Position numbers and translations under genes: made by a program. The notes under the pieces are model-generated. The model was not told where the DNA came from. It searched no databases and saw only the letters and a list, made by a program, of their open reading frames with translations. A stretch of DNA of 64,000 bases from Paracoccus saliphilus (GTDB taxonomy: Bacteria > Pseudomonadota > Alphaproteobacteria > Rhodobacterales > Rhodobacteraceae): NCBI RefSeq assembly GCF_028553805.1, contig NZ_CP067140.1:1054001-1118000 (forward strand), in the 5' to 3' direction. Below are positions 1-8,635 of the stretch, in pieces (within the stretch, counting starts at the first letter, position 1; the number at the start of each line of letters is the position of its first letter).

Positions 1-197
1 TCCTGGTGCAATATCCGGGCAAGCCGGTTGACGCGATAGCCCAGTTCTTCCGCGGCGGCGAGGATGCGGGCGCGGGTCGGAGGCGAGACGCAACCTCCGG
101 GCGTGAAGGCGCGCGACACGGCCGAGCGCGAGACCCCCGCCAGCCGGGCGACATCGGCCGAGGACACGAAGCGGGCGCTTTTGTCCGGGGCGGTCAT
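1..197 (-). CDS. LacI-family transcriptional regulator (N-terminal part, cut by window edge)
   Basis: Only the first 65 or so residues lie in the window; the gene runs off the left edge. They form a LacI-type helix-turn-helix (VARLAGVSRSAVSRAF, about residues 15-30) followed by the usual linker to the hinge helix (RILAAAEELGYRVN). The ATG at 195-197 overlaps the stop codon of the phosphatase gene (ATGA), so it is the last visible gene of the minus-strand operon that starts at 5626. By family knowledge LacI regulators usually control their own sugar or phosphoester uptake operon, so it probably represses this ABC operon. The effector domain is not visible, so the ligand cannot be guessed. Confidence 0.9.
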   Translation of the reverse strand, partial: MTAPDKSARFVSSADVARLAGVSRSAVSRAFTPGGCVSPPTRARILAAAEELGYRVNRLARILHQ

Positions 198-787
198 CTA
201 CCGGGTCTCGCGGAAAGCTGCGTTTGTGCCTGCCGCGCCAGTGCGATCATCGGGGGCAGGGGATAGCCTTCGTCCAGCCCGCGTAGACCTCGCAGATATG
301 TCAGTGCCGCGTCGAGATCGGGGAAATCGGCGTGGCGGCGCAGATGCAGCCACAGCGCGAGAACTGCGACCGAGCGCGACCGCCCGCCCCGGCAATGCAC
401 CAGAAGCCCGCCGGGCCGGTGCGGCGGGTAATGCGGTTTACCCTCGGTATAGGTTGCCGCGAGCCCGTCGATCAGCCGGATGGCGGCCTCGAATAATTGC
501 GGGGCGTTTCCCGGACCGTCCAGCAATCCGATCTGGTAGCGGCGCATCTGCGTGCCGTCCGGCAGCGCCAGCGGGCCGGGGAAGATGTTCATTGCCAGGT
601 TCAGCGAGGCGGTTATGCCTGCAGCGGCCAGCGCTTCGGCATCCTCGGCAGCGCTCAGATTGCCGAGGAAAAGCCGGGTCAGCCCCGGTCCCGGTGCGTC
701 AGCGACAGGGATCAGCAGGAAGGCCGCATCCTCTTGCGTCTCGGAATGCGGCGCGGTGCCGGGCAGGAAATGGCGGGGGGCGGGCAT
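194..787 (-). CDS. CX5R protein phosphatase-like (dual-specificity/tyrosine phosphatase fold)
   Basis: A 197-residue cytoplasmic protein. The phosphatase signature HCRGGRSRS sits at residues 131-139, giving nucleophile Cys132 and phosphate-binding Arg138; Asp90 in LLDGPGN is a plausible general acid. I place the start at the ATG at 785-787, because further upstream the frame has no family-like sequence and overlaps the hydrolase gene. The stop overlaps the LacI start, and the hydrolase gene ends 2 bp upstream. Proteins of this fold remove phosphate from protein or small-molecule esters. Its place inside an ABC import operon favours a metabolite substrate, but this is inference. No secretion signal is seen. 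Confidence 0.8.
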   Translation of the reverse strand: MPAPRHFLPGTAPHSETQEDAAFLLIPVADAPGPGLTRLFLGNLSAAEDAEALAAAGITASLNLAMNIFPGPLALPDGTQMRRYQIGLLDGPGNAPQLFEAAIRLIDGLAATYTEGKPHYPPHRPGGLLVHCRGGRSRSVAVLALWLHLRRHADFPDLDAALTYLRGLRGLDEGYPLPPMIALARQAQTQLSARPGR

Positions 788-789
788 GG

Positions 790-1812
790 TCAGACCTCGA
801 CGGGTGTTTCGCGGATCAGGCGGCTCCCGAGGGCGCGGCACAAGAGAGGCGCCTTGGCCAGATCGGTGAAGGCGGGAATAACCTGCCGGGCCTCGCAGTG
901 TTCGGCCATGGCCAGCAGGTCGCGGCGTCGTGGATGGACATTCCACGGCATCCAGCGCGCCCGGCCAGACGATACCGCCGCATGAGCGGGGCTGCTGTGC
1001 GGCAGGTGGCTGGAGAAGATCAGTCGGAATTCCTGCCGTTCCAGCAGGGTGGCAGGCAGCCCGCTTTCGGCGACTGCGCCCACCGCAACGACGACCTGAT
1101 CGGGGCGGGCGTCATGGGCTCCGACCACCGGGACGGGCTTGCCGCGAAACCCGCGCATTTCAGCGGCGATACCGGCGCAGGCATGGACGGTCAGTCCCCG
1201 CGCCTGCAGGGCCTCGACCATGTCCGGTCCTCGTCCGGCAGCGGGTGTCGGCAGGACAGCGCCTGTCCGTGCGACCTCGGCGATGCGCTCGACCTGATCT
1301 GTCAGCGGCTCGTCACGGTCGCCATAAGATGTGTCGGCCAGCACGGTCGCGGCCTTGGGAAACGGGGCGAAGGGCAGGGCGCACGCCTCGGTGCTGAAAT
1401 CCCCGGTATAGAGGAAACCGCCCGCCTCGGTGGGCATGTGCAGCCAGATACCACCCGGCGCATGTCCCGACTGTCCGGTTTGCAGGGGCAGGCCCAGAAC
1501 CGGCGTCACACCGTGCAAGGGCAAGTGGTGGACCGTGGCAGGGCACCCGCCGGGCAGTTGCCGTAGCGTCTCGGCGGTGGCGAAAACCGGCGGATTGCCC
1601 AGTTCTTCCAGCCGGTCGAGGCTGCCGCAATGGTCGATATGGGCATGGCTCAGCAGCACCGCATCGACCCGGCCCGCCGCTGACAGGTCGGGGCGCTCGC
1701 CCGCCTCCAGTCCGGCGCCAAGATCGAAGAGCAGGCGGCGGCCCGAATGTTCCAGCAGGAAGATGGCGGCGCTCTTGCGGCCCAACCCGCTGATCGCGGT
1801 CAGTCTTGCCAT
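790..1812 (-). CDS. Metallo-beta-lactamase-fold hydrolase
   Basis: 340 residues. The zinc-binding signature HAHIDH is at residues 56-61, preceded by LLFDLGAG, and a later TGDFS segment supplies the usual metal-bridging Asp. LADTSYGD and the C-terminal FSSHLPHSS and WNVHP blocks resemble beta-CASP/Ysh1-like members of the superfamily more than beta-lactamases or glyoxalases. The family hydrolyses phosphodiester or other ester bonds. The start overlaps the permease stop by 13 bp, so translation is probably coupled. Followed by a phosphatase gene, it may open a phosphodiester that the phosphatase then dephosphorylates. That pairing is inference; a role in nucleic acid cleavage cannot be excluded. 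Confidence 0.8.
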   Translation of the reverse strand: MARLTAISGLGRKSAAIFLLEHSGRRLLFDLGAGLEAGERPDLSAAGRVDAVLLSHAHIDHCGSLDRLEELGNPPVFATAETLRQLPGGCPATVHHLPLHGVTPVLGLPLQTGQSGHAPGGIWLHMPTEAGGFLYTGDFSTEACALPFAPFPKAATVLADTSYGDRDEPLTDQVERIAEVARTGAVLPTPAAGRGPDMVEALQARGLTVHACAGIAAEMRGFRGKPVPVVGAHDARPDQVVVAVGAVAESGLPATLLERQEFRLIFSSHLPHSSPAHAAVSSGRARWMPWNVHPRRRDLLAMAEHCEARQVIPAFTDLAKAPLLCRALGSRLIRETPVEV

Positions 1813-3524
1813 GGCAGCACTCCGGGTGGAAGGCGGCGGCGGAACAGCAGGCTGGCAAGCATCAGCACCAGGATCAGCGCCACCATCAGGCAGCCCACTG
1901 CCGCCGCGAGGGTCGATGAGCCCGCCTCTTCGAGGAAGATGATCATCGGGCCAATGGTCTGTGCCCGCGACGAGACCAGCAGGACCGAGACCTGTATCTC
2001 GTTGATCGCGGTCATGAAAACCAGCACGCCAGAGGCCATCGCTGCCGGCGCGAGGCTAGGCAGCACGATATCGCGCAGACGGGTCAGCAGGCCCGCCCCG
2101 GTCAGTTGTGCGGCCTCGTCCAGCGCCCGGTCCATCTGCGCATATCCGCCAAGGATCGGGCGCAGCGCGAGGGCAAGGAAATTCGACAGATAGGCGGCAA
2201 GGATCACCCAGATCGTGCCGTAGAGCCCGGTGCCGATGAACGGCAGGGGCCTCAGGAAGAACAGGATCATCGCGACGCCGATGATGATGCCGGGCAGCGC
2301 ATAGGCCAGTTCCGAGGCGATCATCAGCGCGCGCGCGATCCGTCCGCGCCGCCAGCTCAGGATATAGCCGAGCGCGACCGAGATCGGCACCAGAACCGCC
2401 ACCGCCGCCAGCGTCAGCCACAGGCTGGTCAGGAAGGCGTCGCGGATGCCGGGATGGTGGAACAGCGCATTGGCGAAGTTTTCGAATGTGAGGGTTTCGG
2501 CGCTTAGCGGCTGGCCATAGCCGCGCACCAACGCCGTGCCGAGAAGTGCGGTCAGCGGCAGCACGAGGCAGAGCGCCAGATAGCCCCATGCCAGCAGCGT
2601 CACCGGCATGCGCCAGCGCCCCAAGGACAGGCGCGGGGGGCGGGCGGCGCTGTTCACGCGTTGATCTCCGCGCCGTCCCAACCATGCGGTCAGCGCCATG
2701 CCCGACAGGGTCAGGACCGCCAGCAGCAGTGCCAGCAGCGCCATGTCGTTCAGCGCCGACGGGCCGTAAGAGTTCAGTTGCTGATAGATCAGCGTGATCA
2801 GGGTCGGCACCCTTGCCGGAATGCCCAACATCGCCTGGATGCCGAAATTGCCGATCGAGGACACGAAGGCCAGCGCCGCCCCCGCGAAGATGCCGCCGCG
2901 GATCAGCGGCAGGACGATGTCCCGCGTCACCGGCAGGGCTCCGGCCCCCGCCGAGCGTGCGGCCTCGATCAGCGGGGCGGGCAGGCGATGCAGGCTGGCG
3001 CGCACCGACAGGAAGACCAGTGGCGCGTTGTAGAGCCCCAGCAGAAAGACGATGCCGCCTGCGGAATAGAGCGGGTGGCGCGTGCCGGGGGGGAGCGACA
3101 GGTCGAGGGCGCCCAGAAGCGGGCTGGCGGGCGAGAAGGCCTGCACCCATGCCAGCGCCGTCACCTGCGGCGGGATCATCAGCGGCAGGACGAAACCGAA
3201 CACCCATGCCGTGCGGCTGCGCATGTCCGACAGCCCGGCAAGCAGCGCGGCTGCCGTGCCGATCACGGTGGCCAGCGCGGTGGCCGAGATCGATATCCAG
3301 ACCGTGTTGAGCGTGGCCTCGATGACCCGGCGTCCGCCCAAAAGCTCGGTGATCCGTGCGCCGTTGAAACTGCCATCCGGCATCAGCGCGGCATATCCCA
3401 ACCGCGCCAGTGGGGCGACCGACAGCAGGCCGACGAACAGGACAAGCAGCGCCACCACCGCGTGCTCGTCTCCTGCCCGCGTGAGATGCCGAAGCGCCCG
3501 CAAGGGGCGCCCCGATCTGTTCAT
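1800..3524 (-). CDS. ABC transporter permease, fused two-domain type (FbpB/AepW-like)
   Basis: 574 residues with about twelve hydrophobic segments in two homologous halves. Each half carries an EAA loop for contact with the ATPase: EAARSAGAGALPVTRD near residue 200 and EAAQLTGAGLLTRLRD near residue 490. This fused layout is typical of importers for ferric iron, thiamine, 2-aminoethylphosphonate and related solutes. I chose the ATG at 3522-3524 (MNRSGRPL), just downstream of the binding-protein stop at 3541. Longer in-frame starts would overlap that gene and add an unusual N-terminus. It acts in the inner membrane with the adjacent ATPase and binding protein. Confidence 0.9.
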   Translation of the reverse strand: MNRSGRPLRALRHLTRAGDEHAVVALLVLFVGLLSVAPLARLGYAALMPDGSFNGARITELLGGRRVIEATLNTVWISISATALATVIGTAAALLAGLSDMRSRTAWVFGFVLPLMIPPQVTALAWVQAFSPASPLLGALDLSLPPGTRHPLYSAGGIVFLLGLYNAPLVFLSVRASLHRLPAPLIEAARSAGAGALPVTRDIVLPLIRGGIFAGAALAFVSSIGNFGIQAMLGIPARVPTLITLIYQQLNSYGPSALNDMALLALLLAVLTLSGMALTAWLGRRGDQRVNSAARPPRLSLGRWRMPVTLLAWGYLALCLVLPLTALLGTALVRGYGQPLSAETLTFENFANALFHHPGIRDAFLTSLWLTLAAVAVLVPISVALGYILSWRRGRIARALMIASELAYALPGIIIGVAMILFFLRPLPFIGTGLYGTIWVILAAYLSNFLALALRPILGGYAQMDRALDEAAQLTGAGLLTRLRDIVLPSLAPAAMASGVLVFMTAINEIQVSVLLVSSRAQTIGPMIIFLEEAGSSTLAAAVGCLMVALILVLMLASLLFRRRLPPGVLPWQD

Positions 3525-3540
3525 TGCCAGTTCCACAGAT

Positions 3541-4509
3541 TCACAGCCCGAAGATGTCCGAGAATTTCGCGCGTGTCTCGGCATCCGTCGAAACGGCTGT
3601 ATCGGCGTCATAGCCAAGCAGTTTCATATCGGCGAGTTCCGGGAAGCCTTCGGGTCCCGCGACGCCCGGCATGATCGGCAGGTTACCCTGCTCGGCGACC
3701 AGCTTCTGGCCCTCTTCGCTCAGCAGGAAATCGACGAAGAGCTTGGCCGCGTCGGGATGTTCTGTCGTGGACATGATCGCCACCGGCTCGGTGATGAAGG
3801 ACACGCCATCCTTCGGCGCGATGAAATCGATGGGCGAACCGTCAGCCTTGGCGCGCAGCGCGTTGGCATCGACGAGGATGGCGTATTTCGCCATGCCGGA
3901 CGCGACCGCCTTGGTGGCCGGACCGTTGCCGCCCTCGGGCACGATATCCAGATCGTTCAGGCCCTGATAGAAGTCCCAACCGATCCCCTCGGCATTGATC
4001 AGCGCATGCAGATGGTTCAGCGCCGCGCCGGAATAGAGCGGGCTGGGCACCGCGATCTGGCCACGATTTTCCTCGGTCAGCAGTTCCGCCCAGCTTTCGA
4101 CCGGCTCGGCGATCTCGGGATTGTAGGCGATGCCGGTGGTGATGGCCTTGGTCCCGAAATAACTCATGTCCGGGTCATAGGTCGCCGCGTCGTAACCTTC
4201 GACCGGGGCCTCGGGATAGGCCATCAGGTGGCCGCCCGCCTTCAATTCGCCCAGGTTGATATTGTCGGCGACCAGCAGCAGGTCGGGCTGGATCTGTTCG
4301 GCCTCGATCTCGGCGCGGATCACGTTCATCAGTGCCGAGGTTCCGTTGCGGGTCCACTCGATCTTGATGTCGGGATGGGCCGCCTCGAAGGCATCGACGG
4401 TGCTTTGCGCCTGCTCGGGCGGCTGGCTGGTATAGAGGGTCAGCGTGGTTTCGGCATAGGCCGCGCCGGTCATCAGCGAGGCGGCAAGTGTCAGTGGGAA
4501 AAGACGCAT
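3541..4509 (-). CDS. ABC transporter periplasmic substrate-binding protein (Fe3+/2-AEP/spermidine-like family)
   Basis: 322 residues with a Sec signal peptide (MRLFPLTLAASLMTGAAYA, cleavage after AYA) and a mature start TTLTLYTSQPPEQAQ typical of extracellular solute-binding family 1. The ending LFVDFLLSEEGQKLVAEQGN is the usual hinge-proximal helix of iron/phosphonate-type binding proteins. I see no clear Tyr pair of a ferric-binding site, so an organic or phosphorylated ligand is as likely as iron. It lies second in the operon, 22 bp after the ATPase. The ATG at 4507-4509 is chosen because it gives a proper signal peptide; the in-frame extension does not. Confidence 0.88.
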   Translation of the reverse strand: MRLFPLTLAASLMTGAAYAETTLTLYTSQPPEQAQSTVDAFEAAHPDIKIEWTRNGTSALMNVIRAEIEAEQIQPDLLLVADNINLGELKAGGHLMAYPEAPVEGYDAATYDPDMSYFGTKAITTGIAYNPEIAEPVESWAELLTEENRGQIAVPSPLYSGAALNHLHALINAEGIGWDFYQGLNDLDIVPEGGNGPATKAVASGMAKYAILVDANALRAKADGSPIDFIAPKDGVSFITEPVAIMSTTEHPDAAKLFVDFLLSEEGQKLVAEQGNLPIMPGVAGPEGFPELADMKLLGYDADTAVSTDAETRAKFSDIFGL

Positions 4510-4531
4510 ATCGTTCGGTCCTTCATTCGAT

Positions 4532-5626
4532 TCAGGGTTGCGTGGTGGGGGTGACAGGGTCGGGAATGACCCAGCCATCGCGCAGGGCGATACGGACGCG
4601 CTGCCCGCGATCCAGCGAGGAGGGGGCAGCGACATTGATCGAGAGCGGCACCGAGGCCGATGGTCCGGCGGCCAGTTCGGCGCGCAGGTAAGCTCCGCGA
4701 TAGGTGGCGCGGGTCACATGCGCCTCGATACCGGGTTGGAGGTCGTCGCTCAGCAATTGCAGGTCGCCGGGATGAACCGAGATCCTGCCGCGGTCCTGCC
4801 CGCGCTGGCCGGGGGCGCAGCGCAGACGCACCGGCTGCCCCAGCAACGAGGCAGAGGCATGGCCATCGCCAAGCGGGCGGATATCCTCGGCCTCGATCAC
4901 CCGGCCTTCGCCGATGAACCCCGCGACGGTTTCGCTGGCAGGCTGGCGGAACAGCGCCTCGGGCCGGTCGAACTGGATGATCCGGCCCCGGTCCATGACG
5001 GCGACGCGATCGGCCAGTGCCAAGGCCTCGGCCTGATCATGGGTGATGTAGAACATCGTGGCGCCAGAGCGGGCATGGAAGGCGGCGAATTCCTCTTCCA
5101 GGGCGCTGCGCAGATGCACGTCCAGATTGGCGAGGGGTTCGTCCAGCAGCACGACACGGCTTTCCATCGCCAGGCAACGGGCAAGGGCCACCCTTTGCCG
5201 CTGACCGCCGGACAGATCGGCGGGACGGCGCTGTGCCAATGCGCCGAGTTCCACCAGATCCAGCACGCGGGCCACGCGCGTCTCGCGCTCGCTGCGCGGA
5301 ACGCCCGCGATCTTCAGCCCGTAGGCGACATTTTTTGCGACCGTCATATGCGGCCAGAGCGCGTAATTCTGGAACACCACGCCGATGCCGCGCCGTTCGG
5401 GCGGCAGATGGCGTTCGGGGGTCGAGACGACCTGTCCGCCCACCTCGATCCGCCCGCCGTCGATATGTTCGAACCCGGCGAGGCAGCGCAGAAGCGTCGT
5501 CTTGCCGCAACCCGACGGGCCGAGGACCGAGACGAACTCACCGGCCTCGATGGACAGCGAGACTTCGCGCAGCACCTGTGTCTGCCCAAAGGATTTGTCC
5601 AGATTTTCGATCTCGATCCTGGCCAT
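4532..5626 (-). CDS. ABC transporter ATP-binding protein
   Basis: 364 residues. Walker A GPSGCGKTT is near residue 37, signature LSGGQRQ near 136, Walker B VVLLDEP near 155 and the switch His in YITHDQAEA near 190. A C-terminal TOBE-like domain follows (after about residue 240). The length and TOBE extension fit the PotA/FbpC/PhnT group. First gene of the minus-strand operon; a potential LacI operator (5647-5664) lies just upstream. It energises the fused permease at 1800-3524. Confidence 0.92.
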   Translation of the reverse strand: MARIEIENLDKSFGQTQVLREVSLSIEAGEFVSVLGPSGCGKTTLLRCLAGFEHIDGGRIEVGGQVVSTPERHLPPERRGIGVVFQNYALWPHMTVAKNVAYGLKIAGVPRSERETRVARVLDLVELGALAQRRPADLSGGQRQRVALARCLAMESRVVLLDEPLANLDVHLRSALEEEFAAFHARSGATMFYITHDQAEALALADRVAVMDRGRIIQFDRPEALFRQPASETVAGFIGEGRVIEAEDIRPLGDGHASASLLGQPVRLRCAPGQRGQDRGRISVHPGDLQLLSDDLQPGIEAHVTRATYRGAYLRAELAAGPSASVPLSINVAAPSSLDRGQRVRIALRDGWVIPDPVTPTTQP

Positions 5627-5646
5627 TCCGGTCTCCGCGACATGTC

Positions 5647-5664
5647 ATTGCAAAGCTGTGCAAT
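5647..5664. promoter_or_regulatory. Possible operator upstream of the ABC/phosphatase operon
   Basis: An 18-bp palindrome, ATTGCA-AAGCTG-TGCAAT, lies 20 bp upstream of the ATPase start codon. The arms are perfect. Size and position fit a repressor site, and the operon encodes a LacI-family protein, so autoregulation is plausible. No promoter elements were identified with confidence. Confidence 0.4.
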
Positions 5665-5816
5665 ACAGGTGGCGGCATCGCATGAATGCGCGACAACCGG
5701 GTGACGGGAATATGAATGATTAGTGAAGCTGATCAGGCCAGCGGGGGCGATCCGCAGTCTGCGCGGCGACCGGAACGCCAGCACAGGCTGACATTATCCA
5801 GCAGCTCTTCGCGATA

Positions 5817-5844
5817 CGCTGGCCCCTCGGACAAGAGGCCAGCG
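5817..5844. terminator. Hairpin downstream of the universal stress protein gene
   Basis: An 8-bp GC-rich stem (CGCTGGCC / GGCCAGCG), extended by CTC/GAG, around a GGACAA loop. It lies 28 bp past the stop of the minus-strand stress gene. The T-run (CCTTTT) is on the plus-strand side, so as an intrinsic terminator for the minus-strand gene it is not canonical. Confidence 0.4.
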
Positions 5845-5871
5845 CCTTTTCTGTGCAAAACCTTGGGCGTC

Positions 5872-6723
5872 TTACCGGTAGAGCAGCACTGGAACCTTGC
5901 AGGCCTGGATCATTGCCGTCGTCGTCGAGCCGATGATCAGGCTGCGGATGCGGCGGTGACCATGGGTGCCCATGACGAGAAGATCGAAGCCTTCTTCCGA
6001 TACCAGCTTGTCGAGAGCCGTTTCAGGCTCTCCCGGCACGATCCGGGTCGTGACCTGACGGCCCGCAGCCGCCAGCCTTTGGGCGGCATCGTCAAGCTTG
6101 CCTTGGATCGCCGGCTGTTCCTCGCCCGCATAGACCAGGGTTATGTCGAGCTCCTCGAAGGTCGGGCTCTTGATCATTCGGGCGATCGCGGCTTCGGTGC
6201 TTTTGCTGCCGTCATAGGCGGCCAGAACCTTGTTGATCGGCTGGAAGGCCCGTGACGCGACAAAGACCGGCACTTTCGCGGAACGCACGACGCGTTCGAG
6301 GTTGGAGCCCAGATGCCCTGTCGCGAAATCGGCGGCCTCTCCCCGCTTGCCGATCACGATGACGCGCATCTCCTGCTCGAAATCCTTCACGGCTTCCAGC
6401 AGATCGCCCTTGCGGAGCCGGGACACCACCGGCCCGACGCCGTCTTGCTCGAGGATCGCTTTCGCATCTTCGAGGATAGCATGCCCCTGGGCTTGTGCGA
6501 GCCTGGCGCGTTCTTCGTCGAGCTTCGAGAGCTGGTCCAGCAATGCCGAGCGCGCGCCAAGCTTCAATGCTCCGGACAGATCTGAACTGGCTGCGGTTTC
6601 GCGGCGGCCGATCACATGCATGATCTCGACCGACGCGTTCAGGCGGCTGGCGATCCATGCCGTGTGATGGCACACGCTTTCGGAATAGATGGACCCGTCC
6701 ACCAATGCGAGTATCTTGCTCAT
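5872..6723 (-). CDS. Universal stress protein, two tandem UspA domains
   Basis: 283 residues. The first Usp domain covers about 1-140 (KILALVDGSIYSE start) and the second about 155-283, ending in the nucleotide-binding signature GTHGHRRIRSLIIGS, which matches G-2x-G-9x-G(S/T). The first domain has a weaker equivalent (IGKRGEAADFATGHLGSN). Family members bind ATP or AMP and help cells survive stress or starvation. The gene starts 13 bp after the SulP stop, so the two are very likely co-transcribed. The pairing suggests stress- or nucleotide-linked control of the transporter, which is inference. Confidence 0.9.
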   Translation of the reverse strand: MSKILALVDGSIYSESVCHHTAWIASRLNASVEIMHVIGRRETAASSDLSGALKLGARSALLDQLSKLDEERARLAQAQGHAILEDAKAILEQDGVGPVVSRLRKGDLLEAVKDFEQEMRVIVIGKRGEAADFATGHLGSNLERVVRSAKVPVFVASRAFQPINKVLAAYDGSKSTEAAIARMIKSPTFEELDITLVYAGEEQPAIQGKLDDAAQRLAAAGRQVTTRIVPGEPETALDKLVSEEGFDLLVMGTHGHRRIRSLIIGSTTTAMIQACKVPVLLYR

Positions 6724-6736
6724 CTGGTTCTCCTCC

Positions 6737-8233
6737 CTAATGTCCCATCAGCTTTTCCATCGCGCCGGGCTTGTCATGGATGGCAAGCTTGTCGACGAGC
6801 GTTTCCGAGGCTTCGTTCATGCCGATCAGTTCGACATCGGCACCCTCGCGGCGGAATTTCAGGATCGCCATGTCAAGAGCCTGGACAGAGCTGATATCCC
6901 AGATATGCGCCCGGCTGACATCGATGACGACCCGGTCGACGGCTTCCCTGAAATCGAAGGCATTGGCGAATTCCTCGGTCGAGCCGTAGAACAGTTGCCC
7001 CTCGATGACATAGCTCCGTTGGCGGCCATCCGAAGACAGCTCGGTCCTGATCCGGAACAGCTGCGCGATCTTGCGGGCAAAGAAGATCCCTGAAAGCAGC
7101 ACACCGACGAGAACGCCGATGGCGAGGTTATGCGTGTAGACCACCGTGACCACGGTCGCGATCATCACGATCGAGGATGAACGCGGATGCACGCGCAGCG
7201 CCTTGATCGAGGACCAGCTGAACGTCCCGATCGAGACCATGATCATGATCGCGACCAATGCGGGCATCGGGATCTGGCCGACCAGATCGCCGAGTCCGAC
7301 GACCAGGATCAGCAGTGCGAAACCTGCGGTGAAGGTGGACAAACGCCCGCGCCCGCCGGATTTGACGTTGATCATCGATTGCCCGATCATCGCGCAGCCT
7401 GCCATGCCGCCGATAAAGCCGGTGGCGGTATTGGCGATGCCCTGGCCGATGCATTCCTGGTTGCGGTCCGATTTGGTGTCCGTCAGGTCATCGACGATGT
7501 TCTCGGTCATCAGGCTTTCCAGCAAACCGACGATCGCAACGGCGACTGAATAAGGGAAGATGATCAGCAGGGTCTCGAGGTTCAGCGGGATCTGCGGGAT
7601 CAGGAATACCGGCAGCGTGTCGGGAAGCGCACCCATGTCAGCAACCGTGCGGACATTCCAACCGGTCACCGCGATCAGCGCCGTGAGCAGCACGATGGTC
7701 ACGAGCGGTGACGGAATTGCCTTGGTGATGCGCGGAAACAGGTAGATGATCGCCAGCCCTACTGCCACCAGCGCGTAGGTCAGCCATGTGACATCCGGCT
7801 TGCCCAGGTCCAGTTCCGGCAGCTGCGCCATGAAGATCAGGATCGCCAGCGCATTCACGAAGCCGGTCATCACCGAGCGTGAGACGTAGCGCATGAAGCG
7901 CCCGAGTTTCAGGAAACCGGCGCCAATCTGCAAAAGCCCGGCCAGCACCGTGGCCGCCAGCAGGTATTGCAGCCCGTGATCCTTGACCAGCGTGATCATC
8001 AAGACGGCGGTTGCTGCGGTGGCGGCAGAAATCATGCCCGGCCGTCCGCCCACGAAGGCGATGATGACGGCAATCGAGAACGAGGCATAAAGCCCGACCT
8101 TGGGGTCGACGCCCGCAATAATGGAGAAGGCGATGGCTTCAGGAATGAGAGCGAGCGCGACGACGATGCCAGCCAGCAAATCGCCGCGAATATTCCCGAA
8201 CCATTGCTGGCGGTAGGCGGAAAGTGAGATCAT
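6737..8233 (-). CDS. SulP-family inorganic anion transporter with C-terminal STAS domain
   Basis: 498 residues with 10-12 membrane segments, starting with the SulP hallmark [24 protein letters not shown] segment. A cytoplasmic STAS domain occupies about residues 395-498 ([20 protein letters not shown]). Relatives carry sulfate, bicarbonate or C4-dicarboxylates, so the substrate is not decided by sequence. First gene of a two-gene unit with the stress protein; a candidate promoter lies at 8375-8403. The ATG at 8233 gives the usual short N-terminal tail before the first helix. Confidence 0.9.
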   Translation of the reverse strand: MISLSAYRQQWFGNIRGDLLAGIVVALALIPEAIAFSIIAGVDPKVGLYASFSIAVIIAFVGGRPGMISAATAATAVLMITLVKDHGLQYLLAATVLAGLLQIGAGFLKLGRFMRYVSRSVMTGFVNALAILIFMAQLPELDLGKPDVTWLTYALVAVGLAIIYLFPRITKAIPSPLVTIVLLTALIAVTGWNVRTVADMGALPDTLPVFLIPQIPLNLETLLIIFPYSVAVAIVGLLESLMTENIVDDLTDTKSDRNQECIGQGIANTATGFIGGMAGCAMIGQSMINVKSGGRGRLSTFTAGFALLILVVGLGDLVGQIPMPALVAIMIMVSIGTFSWSSIKALRVHPRSSSIVMIATVVTVVYTHNLAIGVLVGVLLSGIFFARKIAQLFRIRTELSSDGRQRSYVIEGQLFYGSTEEFANAFDFREAVDRVVIDVSRAHIWDISSVQALDMAILKFRREGADVELIGMNEASETLVDKLAIHDKPGAMEKLMGH

Positions 8234-8635
8234 TTGCAGTCCAATACCCTGTGTCGGTTGACCTCTTGCAGAGGCGTTCCGGCATTGCAGTTGGGGTTTA
8301 CCAAAGGATTGTCCGGCGGATCAGCGGCCGGAAGAGCCACCCGGGCTTTCACCGGGTCCTTGCGCATGGCGGTCTCATAGACATAGCTACGTGAGATTGA
8401 CAACCGCCCGGTGCAAAAATCCATTGGTTGGTTGCATTGCGGCCAGCCGGTTCCTCTCGGCTTGGAGCAAGTCGAAAACCCTACCGGGAACCATGAAATA
8501 ATATGCCAGATCAATGAGCAGGAAGCATGCAATCGGCGATCGAACCGATTGCCGGGGGCGCTGGCCATGACCGAGGTTCATGCTTCACATGATCCTTGGT
8601 CATGGCGTCTGATGCATGGAGGGCAGATGCCGCGC
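8234..8635. other. 402-bp intergenic stretch before the SulP gene
   Basis: I see no credible gene here: open frames are short, overlap one another on opposite strands and lack family-like sequence. It should hold the promoter of the SulP/stress-protein unit and the 3' end of the carnitine operon transcript. Confidence 0.5.
8375..8403 (-). promoter_or_regulatory. Candidate sigma-70 promoter for SulP-Usp
   Basis: On the minus strand TTGTCA (8403-8398) is followed after 17 bp by CTATGA (8380-8375). The spacing is ideal and four to five bases match in each box. About 140 bp separate it from the start codon at 8233. Confidence 0.3.

Noticed and set aside
64..1566. Long plus-strand open frame of 500 codons
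   Set aside because: It lies antisense to the phosphatase and hydrolase genes, is rich in Arg/Pro/Gly as expected for a GC-rich shadow frame, and shows no family motif.
2661..3674. Plus-strand open frame opposite the fused permease
   Set aside because: Gln/Arg-rich composition without any motif; the opposite strand encodes a clear 12-helix permease.
8387..8581. Small minus-strand open frame before the SulP gene
   Set aside because: No ribosome site, no homology pattern and overlap with other equally poor frames; treated as intergenic.
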